Part shown: in pieces, positions 1-13,307 of the stretch
Numbering within the stretch: the stretch's first letter is position 1
How the letters are laid out: every line of letters starts with the position of its first letter
Assembly (NCBI GenBank): GCA_025403435.1
Contig: CM046348.1
Location: forward strand, 34,406,052-34,470,051
Source: Artocarpus heterophyllus
Lineage: Eukaryota > Streptophyta > Magnoliopsida > Rosales > Moraceae
DNA length: 64,000 bases
Direction: 5' to 3'
The notes under the pieces: model-generated
What the model was told of the DNA's origin: nothing
The model's input: only the letters and a program-made list of their open reading frames with translations
The model's database searches: none
Translations under genes and position numbers: made by a program

Positions 1-3000
1 AGCTATCCTAACCATCTGGCCTTGTGGATAAACTTTCGACAACAAAACTATTGTACTATAAAGCTTACAGCTTTTTGCGAGACAATGACTAAGACGTAGA
101 GCATGGAGAATGACTTAGGGATCACAAAAAAGTAGCCAATGAAGTTTTCTTGTTCTCAATTATGAGTGGTAAACGATCGAGGATTTAGAGATGGGGCTTT
201 TGAACTTTTAATTAATTTCTTCTAGTATGAAAAATTTTAACGAGGCGGACAATCATGATATTGGGGACTTCATCTACTCTCAATTTTTGGTAAGTGCTTA
301 ACTTTCTAGTCAATGATATGTATGGGGAGATTTGTGAGTTAATCCGTTATGTAATTATCGGTTAGAAAATCATTTTTCAGAACAAAAAAAAAAAAATGTA
401 ATGTGTAGCTGAACATATTTTAAAACTTTTCTTAAACCATATATAAACTAACCATTAGTTATTGCTCATATCTATTAGGCAAAACAACCCTAAAAGATCA
501 AGGGTTTTAAAACCTTTTTCTTCCCTTTTTTTTTTTTCTCTATTTTAACAAATTTAATCATTTTATAGTTAAAATATACCGTTGACCCAGAAAAAGGACA
601 TACAAAGTATGACCTTTTATGACCTCAAAACGTAGGTATAGAAATAAAAAATAAAAAACTTTAAAAATGCAAGGTTGTCATCTTGAGGATTAATCAATCA
701 AATTATTTTCGATGCATTATAACTTATAAGGACATCTTCATTCTCATTAATGAGGGAAATGTATAACATTCATTTTGGACTCATTAAAGATATTTTGGGA
801 CATTTCTTGTTGTTAATATTGATGTTTATAAAGCATTTTATGTATTCCATAGTATAAAATTATGAGAAATAAAGTTTATAGTGCTTTACTGGTGATTGAT
901 ATATCAATAATGTTGGTTTTCTAAAACGTTTTTTGAGAACATATACGAAAATATGGCAAAGGTATGGAATGTATATAATAAAAATGTTCATAAATTTTTA
1001 ATAAAAAACATTATATAGTATATTTGGTTAATGTTAAATAAATATATATGCATAATTTATGCTTAGTTGGGTGAAACGATTAAATTAGAAATCTTTTATA
1101 GGAATTGTTCTTTATATGACATCACCATCTTTCTTGCCTAGTCTTTAACACTGATTGCACGACATGTGGGTGTAGACGAATATAGCGTTTACTAAAAAAT
1201 CATTTAGTCACTTTTCTCTCCTACTAATCTCAACGCATGAGCAAAGCATAACTGAGAATGAAAGAACTTTTCTTCTTTCTCTCTCTCTACGCGCCTACTG
1301 CTAGGATTTATTGGCAGTTTTTACATTTTAACCAAGACTCTCAATTGTGTATAGACTGAATGGAGGATGACTCTATTTATAGATAATGTGAGAACCGATT
1401 AGTTATAGAAACTTTTTTTAATTTTAAAGATCACACATTTAAATAATATAAAATAAATAAGTTTTCCTTTCCTTATCTGCGTGTGGTGCCATAAAATTAA
1501 TGAGTTTTCCTTTCCTTCTTTATGCTTGTGGCACCAATTAATCATTTGCCAGTAGAGGAAGGAATATTGCTTGTTTCCAAATCTAATTTTGTTTCCAAAT
1601 TAAAATTTTCAACTTTGAATTAAATTACATTTATCAAAATTAGAACTTTTAGAAAATAAAGCTTGGTGAAAAAGTCTTAGACTGCATAAGAAACCATTCC
1701 TTGTGTAGATAACTGCCACACAAAGTGGGACTCACCTACTTTGTGTCTTCAAAAATTAATTATTATTTATTTATTGAGTAATCTCATTATTTAATAATTA
1801 TAAATTAAATGACATTTAATTTATTTTGAACGATACTTAATTTAGAATTCCATATTTCTAAATTAATTAATTAAACCGATAATTCTATTTGTCCAAACAA
1901 TATTTGCCAAGATGGCATGGGGACTAATGGAGCAATAATTTGAAGCTCCAATAAAATCAATATATTAATTAAAATTTTTAATTAAGATATTACTCTTTTA
2001 TTAATTCTAAGGTTACTCCACTAAAAACTTGGAATTACACTTTTGAAATTATAGGTATAATTACTTGTAGTTTAGAGTCATCTATGTGATATAGTCACTG
2101 CATATAAGTCGATCCTTCAAAAATAATTCATAATTAGCGCTAGGTAAAACCGGTTATCCTCTCTAATTTTTTTTTATTCTTGAGTGTCATTGATTCTCTA
2201 ATGAATAATAAATTCATGACGTATTCATGATTTGAGCGTTAATATTATTTAAGATCTAAATCAATACTTAAGAGAATTATTTATCTACTTCTCGTTAGAG
2301 AGGAAATGTATTCCATATAGTAATATTAACATTTTTGGCTACTTATTTGATTATACCTCCAAAATACAAGGGATAGGATTAGATTCTCGAATCCGTATCA
2401 AGTAAATCAAAAGACATAACTCTACAAATATAAGTTTGCTAATAACAGAACATTAAGATAATCTTATATATTGCCATCGATCAATATAATTAGAACTTGT
2501 TATATATTTAACAGAAATTATTTAGCTATTCATATCACATTATATCTTGATCCTACATAATCTCATTTATACAATACACTTATTTAATGACTTACTATAT
2601 TAATAGTTCAGATAATACCCTTCCATTTTCAATGGAAATGACATGTACTAGTAATGCTCAATTACATATTCTTACTATAATTGAATAATTAAATAAATAA
2701 ATAACTATATATTACTGATCATTTTAATTATCATCCTTAAATATTATTCTCTTGTATATAACACTTCTAAATTATTTAAGGTCGTATAAATAGTTAGAGA
2801 ATTTTAATAATATTCATATAATATTCATAATACATGTACAAAAATATAATCATTTTATTTATCTAATTATTAATGTCCTTTACAAAAACATCATATGCTT
2901 TCAATCCTAACAAATTGTTCTTTGTTATATCTATGACTAAATGTTATTATAAGGATTCCATGCTTGATATAAGTCCTTTAATTATGTATATGAAGTGTTT

Positions 3001-6000
3001 ATATTTTAGAAGATAAATTTTCAAAGGAAAAATTATAAGAGTTTTGTTCACAATCTGTGAATAAAGTAGGGCATTTTATTTTAATAAGATTGTTTTGTCA
3101 CCTATTTTCTAATATAAGTGGAATGATCTAAGTTAGATTGTACTAATGTTGCTTGCTAAATAAAAATGTTAGCATGTTTTGAATACATTGAACTAAGGTC
3201 ACAATAGAATTATAATATTAATATATATAATTTCTATACTAAGAATTAAATTCTAATATTGTTGACCGTTAATGAAAATGATCTACACCAATAACACTCA
3301 ATTCATATCCATTTATTGTGTCTTTTAATTTTTCAATACTTAAAATCAGTTTTATTTCATTAATAGCATAGTAAGTTATTATTATAGGTGGTTGGAAAAT
3401 TAATCATAAATATGGGCTCTACTGTTTCACTTAAAATATATTGTAATAATAATATTCACATGAGTATTAATTTGATACTTGAGTAAATGAGATCTCAAAC
3501 CTATTTGATATAAGATATATTAAATAAATTGCCTTTATATTTATGATCATTCAGAGTTCCTATTGCTGTAAGTATATATAATTATTTTATATAACAACAT
3601 GAGCCTAATCCAAACGTTTTTTTTTTTAAATATCCATTTTGCTTTTTTCTTCATCTTTTTATTACAAATCCAATTTTCATAACAAAGCGTGTATCAAAAT
3701 TTCAAACCCTTAACCCGAATACTCAGTAATGACAATTGAAAAGACCAAAATATCAATAAAGGGGGAAAAAAAGAAAGAAAAGACAAGTGAACAACTTTTA
3801 AAAATTAAAAGAAAAATAAAATAAAAAATATATCATGTCGCAACCCCTCAAATTGTTTTGATTTTTTTTGGGTCTTGTTGTTGGTTTAAAGCATGGATTT
3901 TTATTTTATTATGTTCTGTGACTGTATAGTTGTAATTAAATTAGTCCAAATTAAGTATTGACCATTACAAACTACCAACGTGTTATACATTTTAAATGTC
4001 TTCGTATTTGATTAGGTCTAGAATAAATAGTATTCTTTCAGAATACACTCAAAATAGATAATTCACTTACATAAATTTCCCTTTGTGAAATACACGCATT
4101 TCATCAGTTAGTATTTAACCGTCTTTTTTCCTTTTTGCCATCCGATTTCATGCAGAAGGATATTGTATCATTATTTCGTTAATTCGAAGGATTAAAATTA
4201 TAATACCCAAACCTAGAAGTATAAAATTTTAAATAGTTAAAACATAATTTTCTTTTAGTTAATGTAAGAAGCATTCAATAAAGGACTTACATTATAAGAA
4301 TCTCAAAATTTTTTTAAAAAAAAAACACATTACATATTTCTAACACACACATGATTGCAGACTTAACCTAGCCATAAATCTACACCAACTTTTAAGACGA
4401 GGTCAAGTTATAAAAAAAAAAAAAAAGGGACAAAACCTCAATTTTCAGAAAGGAAAGAAAAATTTGTATGAAATTTACACTTTTTTTTTAATATTTTCAA
4501 AATATAATTGTTACAAATTCTTGTTTCAACTTGGTCCTTACCCAGAACAAGCACAAAAGTGAAAATAGGACGCAGAAGCCAGAAATGGAGCTCAGAACTG
4601 GAAATAGGATGCGGAAGTCAGAACATTAGCTCAGAAAAACAAATTTCAGTTCTCTTAGGTCAAAATAGGTAATACACACCCGCGCCACGCATGGAAATGT
4701 CCAGCAACAAAAGTCCAATCGGCCACTCAACCTCTTTTGTTTCCACCGAAGCGAGAAAATGCGATGATAATAAAAACATAAGAGACCGAAGCGGGGACCG
4801 ACCAATAAGCAAACGTGTAGACGCGGGCGTTGTTTCCACCGTCCACGTCAGTGTCAAAAATTGATATTTTTAATAAGGTATTTTGATACGGTGATTAAAA
4901 CCGTTGGTTAGAATGATAAATATTATATCTTATAAGAGCTTTACATTATAGTAATTTTTTTCTTTTTACTGTAGCATATGAGAGCTTTATATTATTCTTA
5001 ATTGAAAAATTGGTTACAACCAATTTTATCAAATAGCCAGTAATTGAGTAATTTTAAACGAAGTTATAACCTTACTACCAACAAAACAACAAAACCTAAT
5101 TTAAAAAATGTACTACATATTATATTGTGGGCACAGTTTAGAAACTAAGACCTATAAAGTATGAGGAAGCACTATCTCCAAAAAAAAAAAGGAAAAAAAA
5201 AAAACTAATATGACGAGGCACATGATTTATGTGAACAATGGTAATGCATGTGTTTTATTCAGCTGAAAGAAGAAATAATAATGTGTTAATGGGTTATCAC
5301 GTTTTTTTTTTTTTAATTGCAGTAATTTGTTCCTTTCTATCAATCATTAGATACTAAACCCTTCTCAACAGACATGTTTATCAAACTTCAATACTTGAAT
5401 GAATTTTATTTATTCTCTTTAATTTTTACTCTACTTATATACCGGGATGAGAAATTCCCTTTATATAATTTTTGCTATACTTCAAAATGTAATTTTTATC
5501 AATTTAATTACTAAAATGTTATTATCAAGGACGGCTTGACATAATTTAAGGCGTTTAGCAATATTTGTGAAGGAGACTTATTTAAAAATATAGATTTTTA
5601 TGCAATACTATAAATTTAAATAATTTTTATAGCATTCCAAAATAACAAAACCATCCACAATCTAATGAAGGAAATAACAACCAAAAAAATTTACCACAAA
5701 GTCAACGTAACAATATTATCAAAAATACAATACCAAACTCATCAAAAGCTTCTAACAAAAGGTATACTTCTGCATTTTCATGAAATTGTGGAAAAAGAAG
5801 CCGAGTCTTCTTAAGTTTATTAACCTAGATAAGGAGATAACAAAGCATGCAACAAAAATATCTATTCAAAAATTTATTTTTCTTGCCTTTTGGATGCAAC
5901 AATATAAATTAGATCTTTCTATTTTCTTCTTTTTCTTGGGTTCGTCATATCCTAATGCGTATCTATTGGACATATTTATTTATAAGATTTAATTTTGTAT

Positions 6001-6032
6001 ATATGAGAACAGTAGACAGTGAATTCTATAAT
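1..6032. other. AT-rich region without recognisable gene
   Basis: No open frame here shows a protein family I recognise, and no LTR pair, PBS or RNA gene was seen. The stretch is AT-rich with many homopolymer A/T runs (near 386, 522, 4410, 5180 and 5300). The longest open frames, around 4660-4857 and 5780-5992, have no motif and no gene-like base composition. Degraded repeats beyond visual recognition are possible. Confidence 0.6.
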
Positions 6033-6294
6033 CAAACTTGTTTACAGTGCTATCATCGCTCCCAAAAGTCGATGGTGATGGCAGGTTGGTTGGTCTCAAA
6101 GCGACCTGAACAAGACAAAACATAAAAGCAGGAAAATAACTAGACACATAGATCTATAATGACTCAACTTGTTTACAGTGCAATCATCGCTCCCAAAAGT
6201 CGATCGTGATGGCAGGTTGGTTGGTCTCAAAGCGACCTGAACAAGACAAAACATAAAAGCAGGAAAATAACTAGACGCATAGATCTATAATGAC
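6033..6294 (+). repeat. Two tandem copies of a 131-bp unit
   Basis: The stretch beginning near ACTTGTTTACAGTG at 6037 repeats at 6168 with only a few substitutions (for example gatgg/gatcg and gacac/gacgc). The unit contains GTCGATGGTGATGG followed by a phrase ending GATCTATAATGACTCA. The same kind of phrase (TTGATGGTGG ... GGATTTATAGTAGTG) occurs just right of 23067. The duplicated unit may therefore be the edge of the left LTR of the Tat-type element Z. That link is tentative. Confidence 0.7.
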
Positions 6295-6785
6295 TCACCT
6301 TTGGAATAGAGGCTACATCCACTGTAAGGTCTAGGATTTCATTATTTGATGATAAAAGTATAATTGTCAAGAAAGAGGAGAAAGAAGAAAGTGAGTGAGA
6401 AGGAGAAGAGGTTTTAGAAAGAGAATTTAGAGAGCAAGGGAGTAAACGTGTGGAATATAATGTGTATAATCTATGGTATCAATTTTGTGTTTATAAGAGA
6501 TGATTTGAGCTTCATAGTTTTTGATCTTGAAGTAATTCAGTATTGACTGGAGAAGGGGGTAGTTTCCTTATTTGGTTTCAGTTGACATTCCCATTTACTT
6601 GTTTCCTTAAGTGGCTTGAGGTTGCTTCTTCTCTAAGCTTTGTCTGATTCTTGTCTTTATTTCCAAATTTGGTTGATCTTGTATTAGCCGGTCTTTGTCT
6701 CAAGGCTATTATTATGCGGGCCGAGCCAAGGATAAGACCCCCCATTGTTTTGGATCTCCCTTCTTCTAGCCACAACTAAAAGAAA

Positions 6786-6942
6786 ATGTTCTTCATGTTG
6801 AAGGGAAACTTCAACACCCACCCCCTTGACGGGCAACGGGGGTATGACCCTAAGAAGTATTAGGTTGACACCACCTAGAGAATCACCAGTAAGCCTCTGA
6901 AACCTTATAACGTCGAGATTGAGGCTTCCTTTGCCTTCCCTT

Positions 6943-6984
<42 letters not shown>

Positions 6985-8291
6985 TGTAGAGCTCATTGAC
7001 TGCCCCGTCCTTTCCCCATAGAGACAGCAGAGAGTTAGACAAATTAACGCCCTTTCAGAGGAAGAGAGGCAAATTATGAACCTCCTTATAGAGAGAATAA
7101 AAGAAGGTCAAAATTAATATTAATTTTCCACGATCTTTCTTGGGTTGTCCCCAACCAACCCCTTTCTGGTGGGGGCCCTAGGGTAGGTTTTTAACTTGAC
7201 CTTTACTTAATGCCCGGTCGACTTAAGCGTTTGATAATTGATCTTATCGATTGATATTTTCATGTGTAGAGATGTTGAACCTTAAGCTCCATTTTGAGAT
7301 CAAGAAGTTTCAAGCCCCCTGTACAGGGCTCCACACAGGAGGACACCGCCTTCCCAAAGAAGCCCAACAACTCAAGGAAGGAGACGAGTCTCTGCTTCTC
7401 TAACGCCCCTCCATCTAAAAAACAAAGGGTCGCTGATAGCATGTTATCGCTCAAGCGTCGATAGAGATAACAAACCTTCCTTCTCCTTCTCTCAAGAAGG
7501 CTATTCCTCTCCTGCCTGGTGGGGAATATTCTTGAAATTCCCTCTCGGTTTAGCTTCACCTTCCTTGTTATCTACGAGTTCATTTTTGATAAAGAGTTGG
7601 GGGCAGCCGAGAAGTCTCTTCCTCTAGAGCGGCATAGGGAGCAAATCTGAAGCTAGGTTAATGTAAGTATTTTTCTAACTTCCTTCTTCAGTTGCTTCCT
7701 TAATATTTATTATCTAATCCTTTCTAATCTTGCCGTTTGTGTGTAGGCTCTAATGATGGCCCTTATCTCCTATGGAGAGATTAAGAAATTGATCAATGAC
7801 TCAGCTAGGCCTTCTACGGAGATCAAGGCCCTAAGGGCTCTCCTTGACAAGGAGAAATGGACGGTCGAGGATGCCAAGAACAAAGAGACCAAGGCCTAGC
7901 TTCTCTTTCTCAAGTTGCAAGAGAACTTAAAGAAGCCCGCCGCGACAATCGTCGACCTCTTTGCAGAGATCGAAAACATAAAAAAGCAGGCGCGTTAGGC
8001 TAAGAAGGACATGAAGGCCAAGAGCAAGAAGAACCAAGAGCTAGAGTGGTCGATGCCTAATGTGACAAAGGAGGAGGTTGAAAAATTCTAGGTGTCGGAG
8101 GAGTACTGGGATATCAAGAAGGCAATTCTCTAGTTGGCGAGCGAGTAGATTGTGGAACAGATCCATGCCCGTCTCGACTGGGAATTGTCTTTCTTATATT
8201 CCTCTGATGCCTCATCTTTAGCTGACAACTCTATTGCTGCGGAAAAGGAAGCCTCAGCTGCAAAGAAAGGAGCCTCGAAGGGCGAGGAGTG
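6786..8291 (+). pseudogene. Antisense coiled-coil ORF of the Tat-type element, broken
   Basis: On the strand opposite to Z's pol genes there are several coding-like blocks: 6786-6950, about 7021-7116 and 7752-8291. The last block is much richer in G/C and in charged codons than its surroundings. It reads as a Lys/Glu-rich, Ala-rich helical protein, probably a coiled coil, ending in TGA at 8289-8291, with about five in-frame TAG codons. The gap before 7752 ends in a TAG-G acceptor-like site, so the gene may once have been spliced. Tat/Grande elements are known to carry an antisense ORF between integrase and the 3' LTR, and the position fits. Function unknown. Confidence 0.5.
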
Positions 8292-8929
8292 AACCTTTGT
8301 ATTTTTTTAAAAAACTTTTGTAATGACTTCCTCTTCTTTTGATCAATAAAATCTTTCATACTTCGCCTTTATTTTAATCATGTTGGACATAGAGATAACA
8401 GGCCAATTGATTTATAACGTTAACAATTTGATAACTCGAGAAATATACTGAGGTTTTTACTTTGTGTAAAGGTCCACTGAGGCTTTGCTTTGTGTAAAGG
8501 TCACCGTTAGAACCAAAGGCTCTACCTTTTCAACTCTAATAGTTGTAGGGATTTGGTCATAGAAGTCGACCTTAGGGTGTGGTGCTAGGCCATTTAAGGT
8601 GGCAAAGATTTACTAAGGCTTTTGCCTTGTGCAATGATTTGCCAAGGCTTTTTCCTTACTAACTCCATTGGGTGTAGGGACTTTAGGGCGTAGAATTTTA
8701 CCTTAGAGTATGAGGCTTTGAAGCCACCTTGGCTCTCTTGCTCCCCATGTCAATTATAGAGCAGCTTTAATGTTTGACATTTTTTATTTTTACTTAGATA
8801 TGGAGATTTCAATAGCTGAGAAACACCTCCTATGAAGTTTCTTTTAGATTGCAAAGATGGTTTTTGCATTACTAGTAATTGGGTCACAAATGCTCAGCAT
8901 TCCATGTATGCTTGACATGTTGACCCATC
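8292..8929. other. Noncoding part of element Z between antisense ORF and integrase
   Basis: No gene is seen. The stretch holds imperfect short repeats of a phrase like CTTTGTGTAAAGGTC (near 8460 and 8490) and AAGGCTTTTGCCTTG (near 8618). They look like degenerate tandem units and not coding sequence. Confidence 0.5.
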
Positions 8930-9992
8930 ATTGATTCTAGCATGTAGGCCCTTGGTCTTATGACGTCTCAGATTTATAAGGCCCTTTCCAAGTTTGTCCT
9001 AATGTCCCAACATTCTTTGGTTTTGTGTTAGGAGTTGCCCTTCTCAAACCTAAGTCTCCAATGGCATATCTTCTCTCCTTGACCTTCTTGATGTAATATC
9101 TTGTCGTCCTTTGTTGAGAAGCAACAAGGCACATTTATGAGTTGATCCTTCATTCTTCAAGCAGGTCGAGCTTCATGTTCATGAGCTTAAAGTTTTCTTC
9201 TTCATTGTATCCTATTACTTGATTGGTTGGGGTAATCATTTCTACTAGCAAGACTGCTTCAACGCTATAAGTGAGGGAAAACAAAGTCTTGCCCGTAGTA
9301 GTTTTGCTTGTAGTTCTATATGCCTATAATACTTTAGGCAAATCTTTCGGCCATCACCACTTATGGTCATCCAGGCGTTTTTTTTTTCAACATGTGCTTA
9401 ATGATTTTGTTAACTGCTATAAACAACAGCCAAGAAATTCTTATGGATGCTAAGGTCATCACAGAATTTCCTTATTTGGGCATTATGAAATTGCTTTCCA
9501 TTGTCAGAGACGAGTGAATGAGGAATACCAAAGCGGTAGACGATATGGGACTAGATGAAACTTGTGCAATTCGGCTCAGTGATTGTGGTAAATGCTTTAG
9601 CCTCTACCCATTTTGTGTAATAGTCGATGGCGACTATTGCAAACTTAACTCCTCCAAGTGCAGTAGCAAATAAACCATTATATCGATTCCCCATTGTACA
9701 AATGGCCATAGGCTTAAGATTGACGTTAGGTTTTTAGGGTGAGATCTTGGCATGGTGGCATAGTGCTGACACTTGTTACATTTTCTGGCATATTCATGGG
9801 TATCCTTTTCAGCGTAGGCTAGTAGAATACATGTCTTAGTGTTTTGTGGGCTAATGACTATCCTCTAGAATGATTCCTACATAAGCCTCATGTATCTTTG
9901 TAAGTACTTTCAATCCTTCATCTTTAGTGAGGCAGCAGAGAAAGGGGATGGAATTACCTCATCAATAAAGCATCTTGTCATGCAGCAAGTAT
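8930..9992 (-). pseudogene. Tat-type integrase remnant (Z pol, C-terminal part)
   Basis: Read on the minus strand, this encodes a DDE integrase of the Ty3/gypsy Tat group. The core reads VAIDYYTKWVEA near 9650-9610, with the first catalytic Asp. The second is in GIPHSLVSDNG near 9530-9480. A C-terminal part with AYRTT...TGKT and a QQRTTRYY-like stretch lies near 9340-9080, and a GDLGLRRA-like block near 9050-9000. Upstream, the zinc-binding region is recognisable up to the point where element A inserted (9993). Several in-frame stops show it is dead. Integrase would have joined the element's cDNA to host DNA. Confidence 0.75.
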
Positions 9993-9997
9993 CATGC

Positions 9998-12357
9998 TGT
10001 AACGCCCCTATATGGGGGTTAACAGTTTTTAATGAGATAAAATAAAAATAAATAATAAAAGTAAAACCTTAAAATAAAATTTGCCCGGGACTTAAATGAA
10101 AACTCTCAACTCAAAAATAAAAATATAAACAATAAATAAACCACAGTTTTAATGTAGCACCTTAAATTTAATAATATAAACTGTTGCCATCATCATTTTA
10201 ACCCTCAACACATTGTAATACAGTCACAGAAAGTAACAATTGATGCTTACATTATCATGAAGAACATTCTCAACAATTGAAGCAGTCCCAATGTAATATA
10301 GCTACATCACTTCCTCAACTATATTTCTCGTAGCTACCTCACACTTAGTGAGTCCTGAAAAGATAAAAATATAAGGGTATGAGCAACACTATGCTCAGTA
10401 GAGAAAGCCATTACTCACCTTTGGGTTTTTATCATTACCACATTAAAACCTGCATGGTTAGTAAGTCACATCATATTCCAGATTATGAGGTTTATTATGA
10501 TCACATCTTATGGATACCGTAGTTAATCATTACCAAGTGTCATAATTACACATTTATACAAATATTACCAATCATCATTGTTCCTAGGTATCCATGTTAA
10601 ATTGAGTATCACTCAACTCATCGAAACCCAAATGGGCGCACTTGATCACCCTATAAACATTCTAAGGGTGTTCCGGTGAGGGGACATCAAGCCCCGAGTC
10701 CTCACCAAATCGATTCCTGTACAGTGTGTTCTGGGACTTTCAACCCAAGGAAGCGTCATCGCCTTCCCCCTACTTTACCTTTTAGGGTATTCATGCCCAA
10801 GGACGTAACCGTCGCCCTTTTCATGTCTCACAATTTCTCTATATTAAATCATTATTAATAGAGTTAATTTTCCTAACCATGCTTCTCAATTTATAACATG
10901 TGTCAATTCATTATGTTCCTCGCCGTACAATACAAGACGAGTCCATGTCATAGTTTCATATGTGATACACATATAATATCAGTTCAACATAGATATATAT
11001 ATATTGCGGCAAAACAATCAATTTTAATTCTATAAAAACCTCACAAAAGATGAGTAATAGAATCCCTACCTTTCAAGCTTATCAACAGTCTCTTAATCCT
11101 GGAATCAATTAACGTTAGCTCCATACTCCCTTGATCCTAAGGCGTGCATAAGGACAATTAAAACTAAAGCACAACATACAACTACATTCATAAATAAATC
11201 ATGTGTAAACCTATCTTACTAGTATGCCATTAAAGCTTTTATATAAATCTCTTTTGAATACCACAGTAAACAATTTTTGTCTTAACACAATCTAAAATGT
11301 GAACAAGTAATCTATATGTTTTAGTCCCTAATAAGATTCATCAATCACTTAGGATAATATTGGAAAGGTTGCAAGACATTAAAGAATTAGGTGGTGAGCA
11401 AAGATGGGTTCTTGGTTCAGGTTAGCAGCTGGTATACCATAACAAACTGGCAGATTTACTAGTTTCCAATACAAAAATTGAATAATTCTTAGAAAATAAA
11501 ATACAACTCCGATTTAGGTTTATGATAGCTCGTTAGAAAGCCTAGGATGCTACTTTTCAAATATGCAAACCAATTCATAAAATTCATTTTAATTTAATCT
11601 TAGAATTTCAAGAAATAACCACTGCCCATAGAGGTATTACAAAGTTTAACAATATAAATTTTCTGTCTAGGGCATATACACTTAGACTTCATACATATGC
11701 TCCAAAATAGCAACAAACATATACTTAGGTTTAAGAACGCAAATTTGAATAATCCTTTAGTATAAAAGAAAATTTATAAATGAAAGACTAAATTTGTTCA
11801 TAAGATTCTAACCTCGGATTATGGTTAGTTGGAAGCTTAAAATGGCTTCAAAACAGGTTCCTTTACTTCGGTATGACTGAAATTCTTGCTCAAATGGAGG
11901 TGATGGTGGCTGATTTTTATGGCTGCCTTGAAGAAGTTCTCTAAGTATTTTGCTTCAGCAAAGAAATGAGAAGAAGAGTGTGGGAACCGTGGAAGAGAAA
12001 GGAAGAAAAGATGAAGTCTTTGAAGAGAAGTGATAGAAACAATTATAGAGGAGACATGTTAAAGCATGTCACGGAGGAAATAAAGAAAATGAGGGTCAAG
12101 AGTAGTTGGAAAAGATATCCTTATGTCTCATCTAAAGACTTTAACACACATAATGCCAATATGACATTTTTGAGATTTATTAGAAGTTTCAAGGCTTTTT
12201 AGTAATCATACTAAATAAATATAGGAGAATTTTAAAAAATTTAAAAATAGATAAAAATAAATATTATAAAATAAATTTAAATGAAGCAAATTTTTTTTAT
12301 ACATTAAAAATTAATTTAATTACCTCAATAACCGTTAGGAGAATAACGAGTGTCACA
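9998..12357 (-). repeat. LTR of element A (3' LTR)
   Basis: This 2360-bp direct repeat matches 16612-18972 with only a handful of differences by eye. Examples are an A inserted after CTTAAAA, GCTACC/GCCACC, TTTGGG/TTTAGG and TGTAAC/TATAAC at the tip. The plus-strand ends are TG...CA. The tip contains an inverted repeat, TAACGCCCC facing GGGGGTTA. The two open frames inside it (78 and 60 codons, repeated in the other LTR) have no family resemblance and are treated as chance. Confidence 0.93.
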
Positions 12358-12372
12358 GCTCTACCCCCCTTA
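12358..12372 (-). other. Polypurine tract of element A
   Basis: On the minus strand, TTAAGGGGGGTAGAGC ends exactly where the 3' LTR begins with TGTGACAC... reading outward. A purine-rich tract directly before the 3' LTR is where plus-strand cDNA synthesis starts. It also confirms the minus orientation deduced from the PBS. Confidence 0.8.
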
Positions 12373-13025
12373 AAGAAATTTCGTCCTCGAAATTTCAATT
12401 CTAGTAATACTAGTAAAAATTATGATTCCAATTCTGAGTCTAAACCGTTAATGTTGTTTGTCCTCCAAATTTAAGTTATCGTATCTCCACTTATTTACTT
12501 GCATAATAAATCTTACTATAAATTCTAAATCCCTCAATGAGAGTATTTCTGACAAGTTTCAATTTATAACACCGTGTAATAGTCTAAGAATCTGATCAGG
12601 CATACATATTGACCATACCATGATTCCAGTCCTTCATTGTCCATAGACTGTGATTTACAATCACATTTAAGGAGATTGCTAGAGAAATTTTATATACTTC
12701 ATCTTTAGGTTCCTTTCCCTTTTTAAGTAAGGAAAAGTCAAATATATTTGATTTCATACCTCAACTAATAAACTAAAACATAATCATAAAACATATATGA
12801 CAAACACTTTTATTCAAAACTATACATTAAACTTACTCATAGAGATATTAAACGGAATCTCAGAGTTGCAAACATACCCGGCATATTTTTCATTAAACAG
12901 CTATCCTCATGAAACAAACATTCAACCCAAATAATATACTCAAATTTCATATGGAATATCCCCATAACTGACTCTGGTACTTCCACATAATATTAACAGA
13001 ATATTACACATTACAAACATAATAC
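12373..13025. other. 3' noncoding part of element A
   Basis: About 650 bp between the polypurine tract and the hairpin pair downstream of LOG. No gene and no repeat is recognised. It includes an AT-rich stretch and the phrase CGAGGACGAAATTTC next to the polypurine tract, which resembles the 3' end of chromovirus-type elements (compare 33036-33067). Confidence 0.5.
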
Positions 13026-13069
13026 GGATACGTTTCGAGAGTACAAGGCACTCCGTATACCAGCTATCC
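13026..13069 (-). other. Hairpin A1 of the GCTG...GAAACG family
   Basis: On the minus strand, an outer stem GGATA/TATCC encloses a core with GCTGG on the 5' side and GAAACG on the 3' side, plus an inner stem GAGT/ACTC around a short loop. The arrangement matches A2 and the five hairpins in element B, but the outer-stem sequence differs. It lies downstream of the LOG stop codon. Confidence 0.75.
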
Positions 13070-13129
13070 ATATCATGCATGCTTATAGGATACAAAAACA
13101 TCGATAAACAAAAGATCGGACCTTAAGAA

Positions 13130-13172
13130 GGATGCGTTTCGAGAGCATCAAGTACTCCGTATCCAGCCATCC
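13130..13172 (-). other. Hairpin A2 of the GCTG...GAAACG family
   Basis: On the minus strand, an outer stem GGATG/CATCC encloses GCTGGATAC, an inner stem GGAG/CTCT and GAAACG. It starts about 136 nt after the LOG stop codon. The decayed copy near 56973-57021 sits about 146 nt after the corresponding LOG stop. Confidence 0.75.
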
Positions 13173-13307
13173 CGGCATTAGGCTCAATGAATCTAAAAGA
13201 TTTAACAACGACGTACCACAAGAAACACAGAATACAAGGCAAACGGTTATTCGTAACACACGAAATACGGACACACATGCCTACATGCCAAAGATAAAAC
13301 AAAAAGA

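Noticed and set aside
10676..12202. Open frames of 60 and 78 codons at 10676 and 11966, repeated at 17291 and 18581
   Set aside because: They are identical because they lie in the two LTRs of element A. They have no family motif and run against the element's transcription direction.
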